Part shown: in pieces, positions 26,201 to 34,009 of the stretch | Position numbering within the stretch: position 1 is the first letter of the stretch | How the letters are laid out: each line of letters begins with the position of its first letter | DNA from: Urechis unicinctus | Lineage: Eukaryota; Annelida; Polychaeta; Xenopneusta; Urechidae | Length of the DNA stretch: 64,000 bases | Direction: 5' to 3' | NCBI GenBank assembly: GCA_034190875.2 | Contig: CM067343.1 | Span: 61,153,652-61,217,651 of the forward strand | Notes under the pieces: generated by a model | The model's input: the letters and a program-made list of their open reading frames with translations, nothing else | Told to the model about the DNA's origin: nothing | The model's database searches: none | Position numbers and translations under genes: made by a program

Positions 26201-29200
26201 AGATGTTGGTCGTGTGTGGTATAAATGTATGGTATTGATGCCGGGTGACTTCTTCTTGGCGCCGGACACGGTCGTTGGGGAGAACAGAAACCATACCAAA
26301 GTGTGGTTTATCTCAACTGAACCAGAGTCGAGTGGTTGACGTGGTTAATGAGGGGTACGGGGTGCCGGGGATCGGTGTCAAAGGTCAAGCCGTGCCTGCA
26401 GGTGTCTGGGCTGGCTGTGAGGCGACCCTGACTTTGCCCAGATACGGCAGCGAGTTACGCAGTACACGTCGAGTACACACGCTGCCACATATGGTCTGTA
26501 CTTAACGATGTGTCCTCAACCCAACATCCATCCCTCTCAAACCCCACCCCCTCCCCACTTAAAGTTCTGTACATGTTTCTACATAATTACAGTGTTACCA
26601 TACTGCCATGCACCGTCTCCACTGGGTTTGGCTTGAGTGTTTACTAGCAGTTTATTATGCATCAACAGACGTGTTTATCACATACGTTCTCTTAATCATA
26701 CAGGTGCTGTGCCCAATCAAGGCAGGTGAATATCCCGTCTCAGTCGACCCGGACCCCCTTAGCACTGTTTTATCTCCATCCCATCTAAGTTTCCTCCCTT
26801 CCGCTAACGCATCTGTATTTGCCACCTCACGGCAATCCTCCCTCACGGCAATCCTCCCTCTTCATGAAGGAGGGCCAGACCTCCTGGTATATCACCACTT
26901 CATGAAGGAGGGCCAGACCTCCTGGTATATCACCACTTTATGAAGGAGGGTCAGACCTCCTGGTATACCTTCATAAAGGAGGGCCAGACCTCCTGGTATA
27001 TCACCACTTTATGAAGGAGGTTCAGACCTCCTGGTATATCACCACTTCATGAAGGAGGGTCAGACCTCCTGGTATATCACCACTTCATGAAGGAGGGTCA
27101 GACCTCCTGGTATATATCACCAGCTTTCCACTCCCGGTGGGCGGAAGCGAACCCGCGACCCTTGGTATGAGATGCCTGTATGCTGTCATCAAGTTACCAC
27201 ATTTAACATTCGCTATTGGGTTCATAAATTGTTTACCATATAAAGCAAGTTATCGGAATGTCTTGAACTGGGCGCGCTGCACCTGTTGCTGCCTCGCCGT
27301 GTGTTGAGGTCAATCAGCCGGTGTTAATGGGCCCGCACACCTGTCTGTCGTTCTCTGACAGTAGGAAGGCCAGCGGCTGACAAATTACCATCAATATGCA
27401 AATCAGGGTTTGCAATCTCGTCAAGTACGCGACTTATCACGAGCGCTGGTTGAGTTGTTCTGGTGTGGCTGTCGGGTCTTCGTTGTGCCGGTGATCATGG
27501 CATGTCCTTCCCGCTGTCCTATAGGCATAGGGTAGATTTGAAAACCGTTCATTGTTTTGCATTTGCTACTCCGGCGTCAGCTCGTAGTGGAGTAGTCGAG
27601 ACTCGACTCCTATGACTTCCCTGCTTATCCCGTCATAGCTTGTTATCCTAACCTGATATGATATGAGTTGACCTCTGACCTGTTTACAGTGACCTGACCT
27701 ACAACCAGTTGAGGAGTATTTCACCCAGTATGCTAGAAGATATGGGGGCTCTCCAGTACCTGCACCTCAACCACAACCAGATCTCCTACATCGAGCATGG
27801 TGCCTTCCTACAGCTCTCATCTCTCACCGAACTGTAAGTAGCACATAACTCATGCTTCCTGTATGCAAAACCTACAGCGACTTCCAAGCATGTAATCGAC
27901 CTGATCAGTTATGAAATACCACTTATTACCAATGGAACATTTCAGATACTGCAGTACATAATTCGAGTTGTAAAAGTTGTCTTGGTTTTGTCAACACCAT
28001 ACTTTGTTGGCTCTGCAGTCAGATGACGGACAATGATATATCGTGGACTGTTGAGGACTACACAGAAGATGGACACAGTGTGTTTGAGGGTCTGACAGGA
28101 CTAACTCGGTTAGACCTAGACCATAACCACATCAAGTCGCTGGCTAAGCGTGCCTTCACCGGCCTGTCTCAGCTCAGACAACTACACCTGGTTGATAACG
28201 ATATCACCTCCATCCAGGAGGGAACTTTTGAAGATCTCACCTCCCTCCAGGAATTGTGAGTGCATCCCGTTATTCAGACTCGAGTATATATTTTGTTGCT
28301 GCTTTATGAAAAAAACCAATTACTTGTGTTTTACGTTGATTTGTTATCAACTTTGTTGCCCCTGTTTGTCCCTCAGACTGTTGAACTCGACTAACTTGCT
28401 TTGCGACTGTGATCTCGCCTGGTTCCCCATTTACCTGGTGGAGAAAGGATTCCAGAACTCTGTCCATGGCAAGTGTTCCCATCCTAAACCTTTGGGTGGA
28501 CGCAGCATCTATGACATGCAAGCTGAGGAGTTCATTTGTGGTAGGTCATGTTTCGTAGTTCTCTTGTATAGTGTGCAAGTTTAATGACCATCAATGTGAC
28601 TATTTCACTGTTCTCTTTGTGTTTTTAAAGGTTGGTAATTGATGTTTTTTTGTGTGGCTATAGATGATGTTCCAAAACCAGTGATTCAAAGAGACCCCGT
28701 CAGTAAGATAGCGTTGAAAGGAACCAATACAACTCTCCAATGTCAGGCTGTCAGTAGCAACAAGGCCCCGATGTCGATCACGTGGAAAACCAACAACAAT
28801 GTGGTAAGTGAACGCCTAACTCAGTCACAACACGACTAACTCACATGGAGCCTACCATTCCCTCGTCTATGATTCTTGTCAGCTACCAATGAGGAAACTG
28901 CTCATGTCTTTCAGGCTCTACCAATGTGGCGGGTGCAGAATTATGAGCGGGTTACGGAAGATGGTTTGACAGAGCTGAACTCCATCCTTCACTTCACAGC
29001 TGTCAATGACAGTGACACTGGGATTTATCAGTGTATTGTATCCAATACTCTGGGCTCAGCTTACTCCAGCAAGGCCAAGGTCACGGTACACGGTAAGCAC
29101 CTGTAGTGGTTATATAGCTTGTGGTTGAATAACCATTATAAGTCATGGTTACTATATGGATGAAGTGGTGGAATATGCAGAGGATCAATTGTTATTTGTA

Positions 29201-31790
29201 TGAATGTTATTTTATCGTTTCAGTTTTTCCTACGTTCACTAAAACCCCAGAGGACCTTACAGTGAAAGCAGGCCAGAGTGCACGTTTGGAGTGCGAGGCA
29301 AGCGGACAGCCAGCCCCGGAGATCGCGTGGCAGAAAGACGGAGGTGATGATTTCCCAGCAGCCCGTGAACGCCGAATGCACGTCATCCCTCATGACTCGG
29401 TCTTCTTCATTGTGGATGTGAAGAGTGAGGATCAAGGCGTGTACAGCTGTACAGCCAAGAATGACGCAGGCATAATCAAAGCTAATGCCACTCTCAATGT
29501 GCTAGGTGAGTGCTGGTGGTGTGTATAGATTCTTGTGGACAAGACCCTGCTAGTGACGACCTCATTTTGGCTGTTTTAATCCCTTCCCTCATGTTAGGGC
29601 ACCTGTCAATGATATATGTGCATGTGTTTCAGAAACACCAGCGTTTGTGAAGCCTATGAATGAGAAGAGTGCTTTATTGGGCGACACCACAGTGCTCGAG
29701 TGTATGGCTTCAGGCAGCCCTAAACCACGTCTCACATGGCTTAAAGATGGAGCTCAGCTGATGATGGGAGCACGCCACTACACTGCTGCTGATGCTCAGC
29801 TGCTCATCATTGTCCAGACCAGTCCCTCCGATGCAGGGATCTACACGTGCATCATGTCAAACGCTCTGGGCACGGAGCAGGGCGTGTCCAAGCTGACGGT
29901 GTATGGTTCCAGTACGGTGTACGCCCCTAGAGACAAGCAGACCGGAGATAAGGATAAAGGAGGCAAGAGGATGGACCACTCAACAACAACCGGCATTATT
30001 ATCATCGCGGTGGTGTGCTGCGTTGTGGGCACGTCTCTCGTCTGGGTCATCATCATCTACCACACGAGGAAGAGGGCGGAGGATTACAGTGCCACGCCCA
30101 CTGATGAGACCACGTTGCCAGGGGTGGAGTCAGGCAGTTACCAGACGGGGCCACTCTCAGACCCCATGATGCTCAGACAAGCATACCGCACTTTCTCCAG
30201 TAAGTCATACTTAATCGGACCTAAGTTGGTAATGATCATGTTGTTATTGTTGCCGGTGTCATTAAGTCTTGGGCAGACGTATTTTGTTAACGTGGGGTTT
30301 GTTGTGAATATGCCTTGCATTGAGCTATGACCAACACTGTTTGAATGAAAATTAGCATAGTCTTAGATATTATATGTTGTAATTGTTGAGGTGGTTGATA
30401 ATGTGATTAAGTGCTAAATAAAATGTCACCCCTACATATTCCCCACCCCCCATTATTTACACCCTGTTGTTTTGACTTGCAGAACAAAGTGACCTGAGCC
30501 AGCGCATGCGCCAGGCGGCCATCTTCCCCAGTGATGTCGAGGATGACGATGTCAGACAGCAAATCCCACTCACCCAGGATGAACAGCAACTTGCAGAGGC
30601 ATCAGACAACAGTCTGACATTACTGCGAAGAGGAGGTGCTCACAGTGACTCTGAGACACTGCCTAGCTCGCGCAGCAGCCTGGGTAGTGAGCATGGAGCC
30701 AGGCATGGCCCCGTCATGCATACTTTCCAACCAGGTCATCGATCGCTGCCTCACATCCACAACTCCAACTCCAACATGTACTGTTATGAAGTGGGGCCTC
30801 ACATTGTGGGGGCCGCTCCTCATCCACAACCCTTGCCACCACATATGGAACAACCAGTTAACTTACTGCATTATTCAAATTATGGAGTGACCCCTCCAGG
30901 TTCTCTCCCTCATTCCTCCCACCAAGGGAGGTCAGATTCTCCACAGACTGTTGTCAATATTCCTGCCCCTGTGTCGGAGCACATCTATGACTGTGTGGCC
31001 CCGCTAGAGAGCCCCCCCTCTTCTCATCCACAGAATGACCCACCCAGTGGTCAGCTAGTGCTACAGTGTGAAAGTGAACTTGAGGACTATTTGTGTCATC
31101 CTCAACAAAGACAGTTTGACAGGAGTGAAGGCCCCGTGTCCTCTTCACCCAAGTCGAGTGTGTCACCGCCGCCATTCCTGGACGGCATGTCACCGCCCGG
31201 GTTCACCACTGTGCTTGGACCATGTGATAACACGAGTCGTGCTAGAGAGCCAAGTCGAGGTGCCAGTCATGCTATAGGTAAGCCTCTTCTTAACATGCTT
31301 CAAGATGCCTATACATTCATCAATGAACTGTGGCAATGTACATAGTTGTTATTCTTGTCTGGATAATTGGATTGGCCGTATTTTAAAGGGCATTTTTCTG
31401 TTTTGTACAGGTGAAGATTCTTGTTCACTAATTGCTTGCCATAAATCAGAACATCAAGGGAGTTGTGAGGTGCCATCGTTGGGAGCCTCAACCCCACCTT
31501 TGGTGCACCCAGCCACCCCAGTCACTTCACAACCTGACCCTTGCATATCACTGAACACTCACAGTGAGGCTGATGACCATTACCGCCAATCACCACATTC
31601 GTCATTATTTAACCCATCATCACCTTCATCCAATCAGCTTCTTGCTTCCATTCCATCTCCCAATTGTTCTTCTGTGCCAGAAACTGTGTCAAAGAAAACC
31701 TTGCCTCACCGGACAGATTTCTCCCCATCAACTCTGTCTGACTTTCCTCACCAACCATCACCTATTTCATCCCCCATTATATGCACATAG
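8369..31790 (+). CDS. LRIG: LRIG-family receptor: leucine-rich repeats and Ig domains, 18 coding exons
   Basis: The joined coding exons are 8369-8553, 9439-9510, 15271-15342, 15654-15725, 17775-17912, 19432-19575, 21092-21235, 21536-21607, 23885-23956, 27690-27833, 28019-28255, 28377-28540, 28664-28803, 28915-29092, 29224-29505, 29633-30199, 30483-31277 and 31411-31790. All introns are GT-AG and the frame stays open for 1285 residues. Domain order: signal peptide (1 to about 27), LRRNT (C30, C34, C36, C43), 16 LRRs (about 61-451), LRRCT (about 452-505), three Ig domains (about 506-611, 612-705, 706-796), transmembrane helix (about 826-847) and a 438-residue tail. This architecture, the Ig2 block [19 protein letters not shown] and the juxtamembrane [11 protein letters not shown] are hallmarks of LRIG proteins. 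Vertebrate LRIG1 restrains ErbB receptors, and LRIG/SMA-10 proteins promote BMP signalling; either role here is inference from the family. The tail is longer than in vertebrate LRIGs (about 1,100 residues in total). Confidence 0.95.
9000..9045 (+). repeat. G-rich tract in intron 1
   Basis: Runs of G (including about ten in a row) separated by T and TGTG could in principle form a G-quadruplex on the coding strand and in the pre-mRNA. It is simple sequence with no other support for function. Confidence 0.6.
9168..9415 (+). repeat. Local tandem duplication, unit about 129 bp, two copies
   Basis: Two adjacent copies both read from GTACGGA-AGTTATC through AAGTTAAATAACCAAACGCT to TTCTGTTTTGTGGTGACAAT, with scattered substitutions and a small indel. 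They start at 9168 and about 9297. The second copy ends about 24 bp before the exon 2 acceptor. Confidence 0.9.
9439..9510 (+). CDS. LRIG: LRIG exon 2: LRR 1
   Basis: A 72-bp exon encodes exactly one 24-residue leucine-rich repeat, [16 protein letters not shown] and so on. The acceptor is TTTCAG and the donor GTAAGT. Both flanking introns are phase 2, so the exon is symmetric. Confidence 0.93.
10445..10470. repeat. Perfect inverted repeat, CpG-rich, in intron 2
   Basis: The arms ACGTCGTCGC and GCGACGACGT are perfect 10-base complements around the 6-base loop AAGTAA. ACGTCGTGAGCG follows at once as a partial third iteration. Unlike its neighbours it is dense in CpG, which suggests the core of a small foldback or MITE-like element. 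I could not define terminal repeats or a target-site duplication. Confidence 0.75.
11285..11302 (+). repeat. (CAG)6 microsatellite in intron 2
   Basis: Six uninterrupted CAG triplets. They are intronic, so they do not encode glutamine in the LRIG protein. Confidence 0.9.
14333..14415. repeat. Cluster of inverted ATCTCG / CGAGAT motifs in intron 2
   Basis: ATCTCG occurs at 14333-14338 and 14393-14398, and its complement CGAGAT at 14366-14371 and 14410-14415, giving two successive small foldbacks. CGCGCG motifs lie between and before them. This looks like part of a small dispersed repeat, but its ends are not evident. Confidence 0.5.
15271..15342 (+). CDS. LRIG: LRIG exon 3: LRR 2
   Basis: A 72-bp phase 2-2 exon encodes [15 protein letters not shown] with the LRR consensus LxLxxNxI. 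The acceptor is GTGCTCAG and the donor GTAAGT. It lies after the longest intron (5.76 kb). Confidence 0.93.
15343..15653 (+). other. LRIG intron 3
   Basis: A 311-bp phase 2 intron between two single-LRR exons. I see nothing in it beyond the splice signals. Confidence 0.85.
15654..15725 (+). CDS. LRIG: LRIG exon 4: LRR 3
   Basis: A 72-bp phase 2-2 exon encodes [18 protein letters not shown] and ends THLIL. This is the atypical repeat: the next LxLxxN motif begins two residues early across the junction (LILHHN). A similar shortened repeat is known in vertebrate LRIGs (VSLFLQHN in LRIG1, from memory). Confidence 0.92.
15726..17774 (+). other. LRIG intron 4
   Basis: A 2.05-kb phase 2 intron. 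It holds a 22-base G run at 16852-16873, short C runs, and a 12-bp CCCCTAATACTG duplication near 16240. No gene is seen. Confidence 0.8.
16852..16873 (+). repeat. 22-base poly-G run in intron 4
   Basis: Twenty-two consecutive G bases follow GTGTGTGGT. Such homopolymers are length-unstable and error-prone in sequencing, so the exact length is uncertain. Confidence 0.9.
17775..17912 (+). CDS. LRIG: LRIG exon 5: LRRs 4-5
   Basis: This exon is 138 bp rather than 144 because the first repeat is two residues short. It encodes [19 protein letters not shown] and then [15 protein letters not shown]. The acceptor is TTACAG and the donor GTGAGT, phase 2-2. Confidence 0.92.
17913..19431 (+). other. LRIG intron 5
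   Basis: A 1.52-kb phase 2 intron. The only pattern I note is TGACCTCTGACCT at 18718-18730 (two half-sites spaced by one base, a DR1 arrangement) with an 11-base CATGGCCACCT duplication just after. No gene is seen. Confidence 0.8.
19432..19575 (+). CDS. LRIG: LRIG exon 6: LRRs 6-7
   Basis: A 144-bp phase 2-2 exon holds two complete repeats, [15 protein letters not shown] and [15 protein letters not shown]. The acceptor is CATTACAG and the donor GTGAGT. The open frame continuing upstream of the acceptor is an accident of the intron. Confidence 0.93.
19576..21091 (+). other. LRIG intron 6
   Basis: A 1.52-kb phase 2 intron. Its 3' end carries long C runs and a short CA repeat at about 20960-21017. 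No gene is recognised. Confidence 0.8.
20960..21017 (+). repeat. C runs and (CA)n close to the exon 7 acceptor
   Basis: Two C homopolymers of 11 and about 17 bases flank a short unique piece and end in an ACACAC tract, about 75 bases before exon 7. The stretch is pyrimidine-rich but too far away to be the main polypyrimidine tract. Confidence 0.85.
21092..21235 (+). CDS. LRIG: LRIG exon 7: LRRs 8-9
   Basis: A 144-bp phase 2-2 exon encodes [15 protein letters not shown] and [18 protein letters not shown], two LRRs. The acceptor TTCGCAG follows a C-rich and CA-rich tract. The donor is GTACGT. Confidence 0.92.
21236..21535 (+). other. LRIG intron 7
   Basis: A 300-bp phase 2 intron with a GTACGT donor and a TGTGTGTGTAG acceptor. 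Nothing else is seen. Confidence 0.85.
21536..21607 (+). CDS. LRIG: LRIG exon 8: LRR 10
   Basis: A 72-bp phase 2-2 exon encodes [18 protein letters not shown]. The acceptor is TGTGTGTAG, with a GT-rich rather than T-rich tract, and the donor is GTAAGG. Frame and repeat spacing fit exactly. Confidence 0.9.
21608..23884 (+). other. LRIG intron 8
   Basis: A 2.28-kb phase 2 intron. It holds G and C runs, a GCTGCTGCTGCAGCATCAGCAG patch shape near 21820-21850, and a long (TC)n-poly(C) tract. Several open frames over 100 codons exist, but they come from low-complexity sequence or lack any recognisable motif. Confidence 0.75.
23205..23311 (+). repeat. (TC)n microsatellite followed by poly(C)
   Basis: About 87 bases of uninterrupted TC dinucleotide run directly into about 20 C bases. 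It is a polypyrimidine/polypurine mirror-type tract able to form triplex (H-DNA). It explains the Ser/Leu-rich and Arg/Glu-rich reading frames on the two strands. Confidence 0.95.
23885..23956 (+). CDS. LRIG: LRIG exon 9: LRR 11
   Basis: A 72-bp phase 2-2 exon encodes [18 protein letters not shown]. The acceptor is ATTTCAG and the donor GTGAGT. The AW and C residues match the corresponding repeat of vertebrate LRIGs in general pattern. Confidence 0.92.
26861..27121 (-). repeat. 38-bp tandem repeat, seven copies, each with a small hairpin
   Basis: Seven copies carry TTCATGAAGGAGGG, CAGACCTCCTGG and TATATCACCA in order. The first copies are spaced 38 bp and one is shortened by loss of TCACCA. 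Each unit has complementary AGGAGG and CCTCCT around a short loop. It directly abuts the tRNA-like sequence at 27130-27205, and on the minus strand the array lies downstream of that head, as a SINE body or tail would. Confidence 0.92.
27130..27205 (-). mobile_element. tRNA-like head of a probable SINE
   Basis: Read on the minus strand, GGGTCGCGGGTTCGCTTCC contains the RNA polymerase III box B (GGTTCGCTTCC, complement of 27143-27153; consensus GGTTCGANNCC). TGGTAACTTG about 40 bases upstream is a plausible, degenerate box A. A cloverleaf is not evident, so this is not a working tRNA gene. Position and order suggest a tRNA-derived SINE whose tail became the 38-bp tandem array. No target-site duplication was identified. 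Confidence 0.5.
27690..27833 (+). CDS. LRIG: LRIG exon 10: LRRs 12-13
   Basis: A 144-bp phase 2-2 exon encodes [18 protein letters not shown] and [18 protein letters not shown]. The acceptor is TTTACAG and the donor GTAAGT. From here on the introns are short (111-283 bp). Confidence 0.93.
28019..28255 (+). CDS. LRIG: LRIG exon 11: LRRs 14-16
   Basis: A 237-bp phase 2-2 exon encodes three repeats. The first carries an insertion ([19 protein letters not shown]), matching the longer repeat of vertebrate LRIGs (ISGTIEDTSGAF in LRIG1, from memory). The next, [18 protein letters not shown], is close to LRIG consensus. The donor is GTGAGT. Confidence 0.94.
28377..28540 (+). CDS. LRIG: LRIG exon 12: LRRCT cap
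   Basis: This exon encodes the C-terminal cap with the [10 protein letters not shown] start, then [10 protein letters not shown] and EEFICG, supplying the four capping cysteines. It changes intron phase from 2 (LRR exons) to 1 (Ig exons), marking the domain boundary. The donor is GTAGGT. Confidence 0.94.
28664..28803 (+). CDS. LRIG: LRIG exon 13: first half of Ig domain 1
   Basis: It encodes [19 protein letters not shown], the first Ig cysteine (TLQCQA) and the core tryptophan (ITWKTNNNV). The acceptor is GGCTATAG and the donor GTAAGT. It ends in phase 0, so Ig1 is split across two exons. Confidence 0.92.
28915..29092 (+). CDS. LRIG: LRIG exon 14: second half of Ig domain 1
   Basis: The acceptor TTTCAG at 28914 gives the required phase 0. 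An earlier AG at 28882 would put the exon in the wrong frame. It encodes the [13 protein letters not shown] motif with the second Ig cysteine, then KAKVTVHG. The donor is GTAAGC, phase 1. Confidence 0.92.
29224..29505 (+). CDS. LRIG: LRIG exon 15: Ig domain 2
   Basis: A 282-bp phase 1-1 exon encodes a whole I-set Ig domain: [43 protein letters not shown] and [10 protein letters not shown]. This is the most conserved part of LRIG proteins and the strongest single support for the family call. The acceptor is TTTCAG and the donor GTGAGT. Confidence 0.96.
29633..30199 (+). CDS. LRIG: LRIG exon 16: Ig domain 3, transmembrane helix, juxtamembrane tail
   Basis: A 567-bp phase 1-1 exon. Ig3 runs from ETPAFVKP through LECMASG, TWLKDG and [11 protein letters not shown] (cysteines near residues 729 and 778). 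A polar, Lys-rich stalk follows, then the helix [19 protein letters not shown] and the basic stop-transfer HTRKRAED. The [12 protein letters not shown] and GPLSD segments resemble the conserved juxtamembrane region of vertebrate LRIGs. The donor is CCA|GTAAGT. Confidence 0.95.
30483..31277 (+). CDS. LRIG: LRIG exon 17: cytoplasmic tail, first part
   Basis: A 795-bp phase 1-1 exon encodes a Ser/Pro/His-rich, probably disordered tail. It starts [18 protein letters not shown], followed by an acidic patch (VEDDDV). Possible short motifs are EHIYDCV and ELEDYLCHP, whose tyrosines lie in acidic or hydrophobic surroundings; their use is speculative. The acceptor is ACTTGCAG and the donor GTAAGC. Confidence 0.88.
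31411..31790 (+). CDS. LRIG: LRIG exon 18: end of cytoplasmic tail and stop
   Basis: The final coding exon follows the acceptor TTGTACAG and encodes a Ser/Pro-rich stretch ending PISSPIICT and TAG at 31788-31790. It contains several SPS and PSP patches. Without this exon the frame would end in the intron soon after 31277, so use of the exon is inferred from the strong acceptor, matching phase and a continuing Ser/Pro-rich composition. Confidence 0.85.
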
Positions 31791-32478
31791 CTATTTCATC
31801 TACATCTCTTTGTTAGCCAACTCTTCCCGTTTTTCTTCTGTCCATGTTATCTTTCAAACTTTTATGAACACAGTTCATTGTTGTCTGCCAAACTTCAAAC
31901 GGGTATTTCCGAGGTCTTGAATGCCTACTCTCATTATGTACACCAGAATTCTGAACTTTTATTTTAGACTCGTAATGATCATTACTATCATATTAACAAT
32001 ATGACCCTCACCAGAGAAGTGATCATGGGTAGAAAATGTGCCATACTTGTGTTTGACCATGTCTTGTACACCAAACTAGCCTCATTGTGATGAAGCGGGA
32101 AGTTCTTGTTTCAGTTCAGTTAATTTGATAAGCAATTTGAGTACCGGTTATCTATAGATTTTTTGCTTTATCTTCCAAGTAAAAGTATAATTTTATATGA
32201 CTGGGCAATGTACCGACTACAGTTTAGTAGACCAAGGAGATATAGTACAGTTGTTTTACACTGGTGCTAAAAGTGAATTATTTTTTGTGACTGAAATTTT
32301 ATTATCATAAATTTTAAAACCTACTTAATAACCTTGATGTCAACTGGTATTTGAAGTATCTGTGTCGTTGAGGTGTATCTTGTGTTGTATAAAGTGGAAA
32401 GAAATTCTTGATTCTGATGGAGGAAGTCATTTTTCATTGTGTGTGAGTGGGTCTCTTAGTATTTATGAGTGAGAGAGT

Positions 32479-32604
32479 GTGGAGGAGCGAGTCATTTCAT
32501 CCCAGCTGTCATTGCCCATTGTGGAGGAGTGAGTCATTTCATCCCAGCTGTCATTGCCCATTGTGGAGGAGTGAGTCATTTCATCCCAGCTGTCATTGCC
32601 CATT
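32479..32604 (+). repeat. 42-bp tandem repeat, three copies, in the 3' UTR
   Basis: Three head-to-tail copies at 32479-32520, 32521-32562 and 32563-32604 differ at only about one base (GCGAG versus GTGAG). Each includes GTCATTTCATCCCAGCTGTC and ends with CATTGCCCATT. The period is a multiple of three, so the segment is open in two frames, but it lies after the LRIG stop. Confidence 0.93.
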
Positions 32605-32779
32605 GTTACTCTTGTCTATTATCTTGTTTTTTTTCGCAAAGGTCACAAACTTTACCTGCAAAAGTGTTACCATGGAGCGGAAATTAAAACCTATTTATAA
32701 TCTATGTTCAAGTTGCATATGTGGAATAAGCATCTATATTAAAGAGAATTTGTACAGTATAATTTTAAAACTATGCTGA

Positions 32780-32785
32780 AATAAA
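32780..32785 (+). terminator. AATAAA polyadenylation signal
   Basis: A canonical hexamer about 990 bases after the LRIG stop codon, with a TGGTTGTT GT-rich stretch 17-24 bases downstream. It is the best candidate for the end of the LRIG transcript. Confidence 0.6.
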
Positions 32786-32805
32786 CATACTATTATGACT
32801 ATGGT

Positions 32806-33558
32806 TGTTCCGTCAGAAATATTGATTGCACAAACCAACTACCGGGTTACCTGGCGTTGCCTGGGAAATTAAGTTTTGGTTGAAACAAATACACCCAAAA
32901 ACGGATGGTGGTGATTCTTGATAAATTTATTTTTTCAAACTCGACCTGTATTTCACTGCTCGACATTGCCTGGGCTAAAACATTGGCTGTAAATGACCTT
33001 GAATCAATGTTAATCAAGGCATGTTCGACAGGTTAAAAAGCGTTGCACTGCAGATAATAAGTAAATAACTGAATGCCCAACTAATTAACCATGATTCCAA
33101 CTGTAATCCCTGCTGTGACCACGCCTTAAACCCCAAGGTGTTTTTATACCCTCAGCTAACCCGTGACTCCGCCCATATCTTTGCTGTGACGCCACCCTTC
33201 TCCCCATCATGATCCCATCCTCGCCATGACCCTGATATCCTTTGTGACCGGAACCCAACCCTAATCCAAACCATGACTCCGTATCGCCACCAAGACCCCA
33301 TACTAATTCCTGATGTGACCGAAATGAGATTGTACAACGTATTACCTAAGTTTGTCCTCCTACGACCTCAGATGAACTTTGAGGTCAAATCCAATATGCT
33401 CGTGACATACAGCATGGAAAGTTACCCTGTCTAAGACTTCGTGGATATTTCTAAAGCGCCCCATATTGATATGCATTGGAAACAAACTGACAGATATTTG
33501 GAAATATATTTTAGTGGATCTCTGAGAAGTTTACTTGCTCGTGCATGAAAGAGTTCTT
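32806..33558. other. Intergenic DNA between LRIG and the macrosatellite
   Basis: Unique sequence of about 750 bp. Between roughly 33088 and 33320 short phrases such as CATGACTCCG, TGTGACC and AACCCTAATCC recur irregularly, suggesting a decayed tandem repeat. No gene is seen. Confidence 0.55.
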
Positions 33559-33966
33559 CACCTATTTTTATACGTTCATAGTTTCAGTGACAGTAAATAT
33601 GGTGAAGTAATATAAAAGAGGTATTGACTATTCCGTTTGATTCTTGATGATTGAATTGAGCCTTTTTTTTAACTGTGTAAAGGTCACTTCGTTGCCATTG
33701 TGGGTATTGATGATTGTTGTGATCAGCCTTAGCCCCGAACGGACGGTGATATACGTCCTGCAAGGCAAGATCAGCTTCTGACTTTAAAAGGATTTCTGCC
33801 ACAATATTCGTCTTATGGTTCAAAGGATTAGGGAGCGCTCATTATTTAGCTGCTGGGGTGGAATTATAGATATACATACAATAATTAAAAAGCATGGAAT
33901 TAATTTTTATGATGATGAGAAAGGTCGAGATTTGACAAATGGCCAACGACCCTATACCTTAGCTCC

Positions 33967-34009
33967 GGAAAGGCCGGTGATTTGTACAGATGTGATCGAT
34001 GGCCTTTCC
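33967..34009. repeat. Foldback in unit 1 (inner palindrome partly lost)
   Basis: The outer arms GGAAAGGCC and GGCCTTTCC are intact, but the inner arm ATGGATCTGT seen in units 2-4 is missing, leaving only part of the hairpin. Confidence 0.8.

Larger units (their letters stand above)
23957..27689 (+). other. LRIG intron 9
   Basis: A 3.73-kb phase 2 intron. It contains the 38-bp tandem array and tRNA-like head described separately at about 26.86-27.2 kb. TGACCTCTGACCT at 27669-27681 overlaps the 3' splice region. The rest is unique sequence with no recognised gene. Confidence 0.8.
31791..32805 (+). other. LRIG 3' UTR (approximate end)
   Basis: About 1 kb of AT-rich sequence runs from the stop codon to shortly after the AATAAA at 32780. 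It contains the three-copy 42-bp repeat. The 3' end is estimated from the signal, not from transcript data. Confidence 0.6.

Noticed and set aside
28883..28914. Use of the earlier AG at 28882 as the exon 14 acceptor
   Set aside because: It gives the wrong reading frame after exon 13. The AG at 28914 keeps the Ig domain in frame.
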